Below, piece after piece: positions 59,701 through 64,000 of a stretch of DNA of 64,000 nucleotides; the first letter of the stretch is position 1, and every line of letters begins with the position of its first letter. The notes beneath the pieces are model-generated. The model saw only the letters and a program-made list of their open reading frames with translations. It searched no databases and was not told the DNA's origin. The position numbers and the translations under genes are program-made. The DNA comes from Chrysoperla carnea (Eukaryota > Arthropoda > Insecta > Neuroptera > Chrysopidae): contig NC_058339.1 in NCBI RefSeq assembly GCF_905475395.1, forward strand, positions 73,250,520 through 73,314,519. The letters are read 5' to 3'.

Positions 59701-62700
59701 GGGGAGATTACGATATCCTTGACATCACGATTTGACGATGGAATTTTGTTAGAGCAAAACAAATCGATAATGAAGAGTACGACAGATTATAATATTTAAT
59801 TTAAAACATATGTGCAACTCCCTGAGAAATTTTTACTACTTTTAGTTGATGATTGGACTATCTATTAGCATGGAGAATAATTTATCTATTTCATTGATAT
59901 TCGCATTTTGATTGCGTTTATTAACTTTTTTGGACCATTTGTGTAGTAGCTTTATTTAAGTGTTTAGGCCGTTTTCATGAACTAATTAGTGCAATTTAGT
60001 TTAGGTCGTTTTAAGTGTGTAAAAATATATTTTCTGATTTTTTTATGGTATGTACTGAGTTTATTTTAGTGTTTAGTTCTTGTAAATCGTGTTGATTACT
60101 TTTAGGTCATGTTTATTTCTGATTTTTATTGACTATTAACGAACTAAAATGATTAGACATTGCATTTAATTACACCAAATTAGTAAATAATAATTTTAAA
60201 TATGTTAATAATAAAATGAATGCTATTTTGTTTCAAATATTGCAAAAAATTATTATTTTATTTTATTTTACTTGTTGTTTTATCTACAAAACCTAACTTT
60301 ATTTTATTAGAAGACAAATGAGTACAAACAAATAAAAAAAATGATAAACTGAATGAATACAAATAATTCAAATAATACCTAATTCCCACCATTCTTTTAA
60401 AAAAATAGTTCACTGCAAGTGACTTATTCTAGGGGGCTTTTTGAACAACCAATCATTTTCAGTAGAATTGTATATCTATTTATGTAATAAATTATAATCT
60501 GTGTCTAGGGCCTTTGGAAGTTTAAAGACGGCCCTAATACATAGTTTTCCGTAAACTTACCCTTGCATTAATATGATGCATAGCCAAACGATTAATAACC
60601 GGTTGTATAATATTTTGTATAAATTGTTGATGATCACGGATCCAAGTTAATATCTGTGTCATATACCATTCAGGTTTATCGGAACGATTTGTTTGTTTGT
60701 TACCATAGAAATGATATTGAAAACGTTTTTTTAATGGACGTATCAATAATTGTATTGGTAAACAGATGGTATATGTTGATGGAACTTCTTGTAGCTGTTC
60801 GTTTGGTGGTGGTAATTGTATTTGTAATAAATATTCACAATATGTTTGTAATTTTATTATTGATTCATTATTTGAATTCAATATTGGTGATGTTAAATTT
60901 GTATTTACAAATGGCCATTTAATTTGTTTTAATATCTCATCAAATACACTAAAAAAATAATACATATTATAATACTTAAGGAAATACGAGCACCAAGGCA
61001 ATTTTAAATAAAAAGCTTGATTTTTTTTACATGAAGTTGGACTACGTCTAAATTAGTTCTGAAATTTGGGCGGTCTATAGTAGCTGAGATATTTAAGAAA
61101 ACGTCACCAAAGAAAATAATGTAGAGATAAATTGTCCCAAAACCGCGTGCAGAAGGTCGTGCGGCTAGTTCCGGAACCGAAGAACTCCTTTTGCCTGTTT
61201 TTTACAACGAAAAACGAAACCTATTTTCAAAAAAAAATTAGCCGTCTCCCAAAATTTTCCGAATTGATTATCAAAATCCGGTGATTTACCCAACTATAAG
61301 GAAAAAAATGCAGTGTTACTTACACAGAAAATTTATCTTTTAAATAATTATGCCAATGATGTATAACATCCTTTAAATAAATTAACAAATGCGTTGCAGG
61401 ACATGCACGTAAATTCAATTGAATCTCACATAAATTTGCATACAGTGTAACACTTAATTCATCATCATGTTCAATAATCGATTGATACAACTCATTACTA
61501 ATATTTTGAATTTTTTTCGATATATTAAAATATTCGATAATAATTTCTAAACTTTTAATCTTATTAACATAATCTTGTAAATGTTTAACAATGTCATTGG
61601 TTGTGCCCAAATATTGGATTGCATTTGTTGAATACGTTTCAAATTCTCGATTTATTTTATCGATACTTTCAATATCTTTATTTAATTTATTTATTGCATC
61701 TTTTATAATTGTATGTGCTTCAACATTTTCTAAGTCTATCTAAAATGTAAACAAATAATTTTTTTAATATTGATAAATGAAAAGTGACTTGGTGGTCTAA
61801 ATTGGAACTACTGATAAAGGGGTTCACTTTCTGTTTTAATTAGTACAAATTTTTATCGCCAATTGGCGGAATTTATCTGATTTGAATATTTGATTGGTCT
61901 TTAAAAATAGTAAGTAAAGGTATTGCCACCTGGTAGTCTAAATTGGAAATACTGAAATCGTTGCAATTCCCAGTTATCAATATTGTCTACAGCTGTAGTG
62001 GGTGTATTTAATAATAATAATAAAACATAAGAGAGGTACATAAATGGGTACCAAGCACCTAGACCAAGAAGTTCTCTTGAGAACTACCTACCACCCAAAG
62101 GCGAGACGTCTCCGGGTAAGAGGTGCTATTTTAATTAGATAAAGCTAGAGAATTTTGCCTATACGGAGGACGATGAAACCATCGTTCTCCATACAGGCCT
62201 TGTAAGTGAGATCATCAGAGATCCCCATGTTATGAAGGTAGTAGTTCAATCGACATTATTTTGCTAAGACTCCACCCTTTTCTGTGCCCTAGTGAGTTTC
62301 AGGCGAGGACATTCGAATGGCCTAGCTGTGGTTATACAAAGCTTGGCCTATCGCATGCTCTGCGAGTCTCAGTAATCAAGATATGTCTGTCGTAGCCATC
62401 CCTTAATTCGATGAATTACGAAACATCTTGCTACGGGGCATGATAGGCTCGGGTGAAACGAACGCTTGAGACGACCCCTCTCGTTTCAACAAGATCGCTT
62501 CTTCATTCCCTTTAACGCTAGAGTGGCCCGGTGCACAGATCAGTCGGACTGTGTTATTCAGTCACAGGTGATACAGTTCCTTGAAACAGCAGGCGATTTA
62601 TTTATTATTTAAGTGATCGGTAAATAATTGTAGCATGGTGATCAAATTATTCTTAAGTTTTCGTGATAATGGTAAAAATTCCCTGACTTTTTTGAAGTAT

Positions 62701-62863
62701 CATAATTTGAAATTCTGATGAGGATAGAACAGTCAGCGGTGCAAATTTGCAAATTAGCTCTTAGCGAGATTTCTCTCTGGAAGATAATTAATCCAGAAAA
62801 TAAAATGTACTTAAATTGAAAATTGTACACCTAACAAGAATTAATAATGTCCACTTAAATACC

Positions 62864-62910
<47 letters not shown>

Positions 62911-63112
62911 CTGTCACTGCCTAGAGATGAAAATTTACTAAACTTTACTTTTAAAAATAAAATTATACCTTTTTTAACGCTGTTTCTTTTTCGTTTATAA
63001 GTTGTGTTTTTATTACATCAATTTTATTCAAATTTTTTATGTCTTTACCCAATTCTTTATTAAGTCGTTCGATGACTTTTAGCCTTATGGGATTTTGAGT
63101 TGGAATATTCAT
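55242..63112 (-). CDS. RINT1: RINT1 (RAD50 interactor 1 / Tip20 family)
   Basis: RINT1 is the Tip20-like subunit of the NRZ/Dsl1 tether (with ZW10 and NAG) that captures Golgi-derived vesicles at the ER; it was named as a RAD50 partner at the G2/M checkpoint. Exons (transcript order): 62969-63112, 61324-61739, 60561-60948, 59265-59490, 58331-58728, 57430-57950 and 55242-55440; phases agree and give 763 residues, close to the human length. Seen: an N-terminal coiled coil (ATG at 63112, MNIPTQNPIRLKVIERLNKE), HWHNYLKDKFSVVFDEILKQ, KWPFVNTNL, DDALFSHCVDETLGMDREL, LQKWLNMEKK, HFINLHYFKSQF, VFDETISLY, VKARSRSYRHDTWNTM, SGCPMYQILATRLHELN, LYDELILENFFNDGGAKQL and NLLPLFAQFTNKPQIYFK. The order and motifs fit RINT1/TIP20 throughout. 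Exon 5 contains a D/N-rich insertion. Confidence 0.94.
55528..56095 (+). repeat. Interspersed repeat A, copy 10 (best full-length copy)
   Basis: About 568 bp, in the last RINT1 intron. Order of blocks: AACAAGTGAAAACAAACAAT, AATACCATGTATAGACAGTG, ACGGGTAAACAGTGATG, AACTTTTGTTCTATCTCTAA, TCCTACGGACC, ACGAACTCGACCTCAC, TGATGGACGGATGGACGGAC, GGAAATGGACTAATTAGGTG, GCGTTACAAACTTGGGACTA and TATACCTTGCATAC. Confidence 0.85.
56155..56885. mobile_element. Internally deleted Tigger / pogo element
   Basis: The left end TACAGTGAAACTTGGTTAAG matches the inverse of the right end (CTTAACCAGGTTTCACTGTA) apart from one base. TA at both outer edges fits the TA target duplication of the pogo group. Inside, plus-strand pieces resemble a CENP-B/Tigger-type protein: MSKRKLKLLS near 56448, then EYPELEQCLQTWVKMIKEKA and FAQRLDIHNFFSSNGW at 56585-56705, with a frameshift between them. 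The DDE catalytic region is gone. It lies in the last RINT1 intron. Confidence 0.75.
58898..59258. mobile_element. ATTGATAA-ended MITE, copy 2 (touching a RINT1 splice donor)
   Basis: Ends ATTGATAAATGG and CCAGTTATCAAT. It has the internal doubled module with CGCCAGTTGGCG, plus about 100 bp of extra sequence. On the RINT1 strand the exon 59265-59490 is followed by GTAAGT and then directly by ATTGATAACTGG, the element's end. Confidence 0.75.
59662..59697. repeat. (TA)18 microsatellite
   Basis: Uninterrupted TA dinucleotides in the RINT1 intron between exons 3 and 4. Confidence 0.95.
61769..61981. mobile_element. ATTGATAA-ended MITE, copy 3 (near a RINT1 splice acceptor)
   Basis: It begins ATTGATAAATGAAAAG and ends CCCAGTTATCAAT, with CGCCAATTGGCG inside. 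It lies about 28 bp upstream (RINT1 sense) of the acceptor of exon 61324-61739. The second module is truncated. Confidence 0.7.
62005..62600 (-). mobile_element. Retrotransposon 3' end, minus orientation
   Basis: It shares ACATAAGAGAGGTA, CCAAAGGCGAGACGTCTCC, GTGAGTTTCAGGCGAGGAC, TAGCTGTGGTTATAC and CTTTAACGCTAGAGTGGCCC with the copies at 34655 and 40610, and has an AATAATAATAATAA tail at its left edge. The frame is broken. It lies in RINT1 intron 1. Confidence 0.65.
62865..62907. repeat. Poly(T) run of 43 bases
   Basis: Uninterrupted T run about 60 bp downstream (RINT1 sense) of the first exon's donor. It could be the poly(A) tail of a retrotransposed copy or slippage. Length in the assembly may be unreliable. 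Confidence 0.9.
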
Positions 63113-64000
63113 TTTTCAAAATTTGTTTTCTGTAATTTAAAAATACACATCACACAACATACACGCATATGTCAAAATCGTACTGTCACTACCCGCTGGT
63201 CACTACTGTCATTTCACACGAACGCAGATTGATTGAACCATAGAGATAAATACAGATAGAGAACGCGTCTGTAAGTGGATGCGATATGCGAAGCGTGAGA
63301 GAACACTGTCAGTGAGTTCCCCTGTGTCATTGTCATAATTAAATGTATCTTGCAGACAATAAAATTGCGAAAAAGCTGTATATCAGATGTATTTGGTGGA
63401 ATTAAAACACATATTAATGAATGTGTATTTTTCAACCACCAAAAATATATGATGTACGGCAAAGTGTCGCATTTTTTTGTCCAGAAGATACATTTTGTGA
63501 TACTTATGAATTACGTATAAGTGTATGTATTAGATAAGGACAAAGGGGAACTCACTGGCAATCTTCTCTCTGCTACGCATATTGCATCCACTTACAGGCT
63601 AGCAAACCCCTCGCGTTCTCTAATAGCTCTATCTATATTATCTCTATGGATTAAACACATAACATGGAAACCATGGAGGTTAGAGAGAAACCTCCATGAT
63701 GGAAACCATGAAGGTTATAAAGAAGGAGAACGATCGCAATAGAAAATATTGTCCCCAATATTTTGAAAAAATAAGTGAGGCGCTGGGATCGCTAAGTTGT
63801 ATCATTAAAAGCGAGTAAAAATATATTAAATCAAAAAAGCACTAAAATTTGATTGAGTTGGCAGTAACATGTGTTTACTTCACACTTTACTGAAAACTGA
63901 TATATCTTTTTTGTTACTCGCATATATTAATGTATATAGCTATTGCACTTTATCACATTACATCTTCAAACAAATCCACCAAATAAAAAAAAAGTCTCTA
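63113..64000. promoter_or_regulatory. RINT1 upstream region
   Basis: The RINT1 promoter should lie between 63113 and about 63230, a stretch without a clear TATA box. Beyond it is a large imperfect palindrome (63232-63654), and then nothing recognisable to the end of the window. Confidence 0.4.
63232..63654. mobile_element. Large palindromic foldback element upstream of RINT1
   Basis: Both halves pair: CCATAGAGATAAATACAGATAG on the left with CTATCTATATTATCTCTATGG on the right; GAGAACGCG with CGCGTTCTC; GTAAGTGGATGCGATATGCG with CGCATATTGCATCCACTTAC; CAGTGAGTTCCCCTGTGTC with ACAAAGGGGAACTCACTG; and CCACCAAAAATA near the centre with its inverse. No open frame. Confidence 0.75.

Overview
The window is a stretch of an AT-rich insect nuclear genome. 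The genes are split by short and long introns with GT/AG borders, many introns hold transposon debris, and the best-recognised genes are animal or insect ones (tan is an arthropod pigment and neurotransmitter gene; the DM9 repeat is also abundant in insects). No bacterial, CRISPR or organellar feature was seen, and I found no tRNA or rRNA gene by eye. Reading frames across all splice junctions of the main genes were checked by hand and are phase-consistent, so the exon models are fairly firm, but they are models made without transcripts.

Layout, left to right: (1) 1358-6581 (+) tan, lacking its first exon, which must lie upstream of the window. (2) 10462-11892 (+) a three-exon gene that joins a BTB-BACK protein to a pair of DM9 repeats, the most unusual gene here. 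(3) 12920-13736 (+) a small two-exon C2H2 zinc-finger gene. (4) 15154-26897 (-) SMC5, ten exons. (5) 28505-45693 (-) TMEM94, eighteen exons. (6) 46556-52521 (+) BRAT1, four exons, head-to-head with TMEM94. (7) 55242-63112 (-) RINT1, seven exons, tail-to-tail with BRAT1.

Three of the seven genes have genome-maintenance connections: SMC5 (SMC5/6 complex), BRAT1 (ATM-linked factor that also partners the INTS11 nuclease) and RINT1 (named for binding RAD50, though its main job is Golgi-ER tethering). TMEM94 is a P-type-ATPase-like ER membrane protein. I see no evidence that they form a functional cluster.

The space between exons is crowded with repeats: about ten copies of one unclassified interspersed repeat marked by a TCCTACGGA core; at least eight long inverted-repeat (foldback or MITE) elements; an internally deleted Tigger/pogo element; a Tc1-like transposase remnant; several decayed non-LTR retrotransposon 3' ends; and tandem arrays of about 163 and 165 bp inside SMC5 introns. 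A small MITE family with ATTGATAA ends sits close to splice sites in SMC5 and RINT1, in one case beginning directly after the GTAAGT donor.
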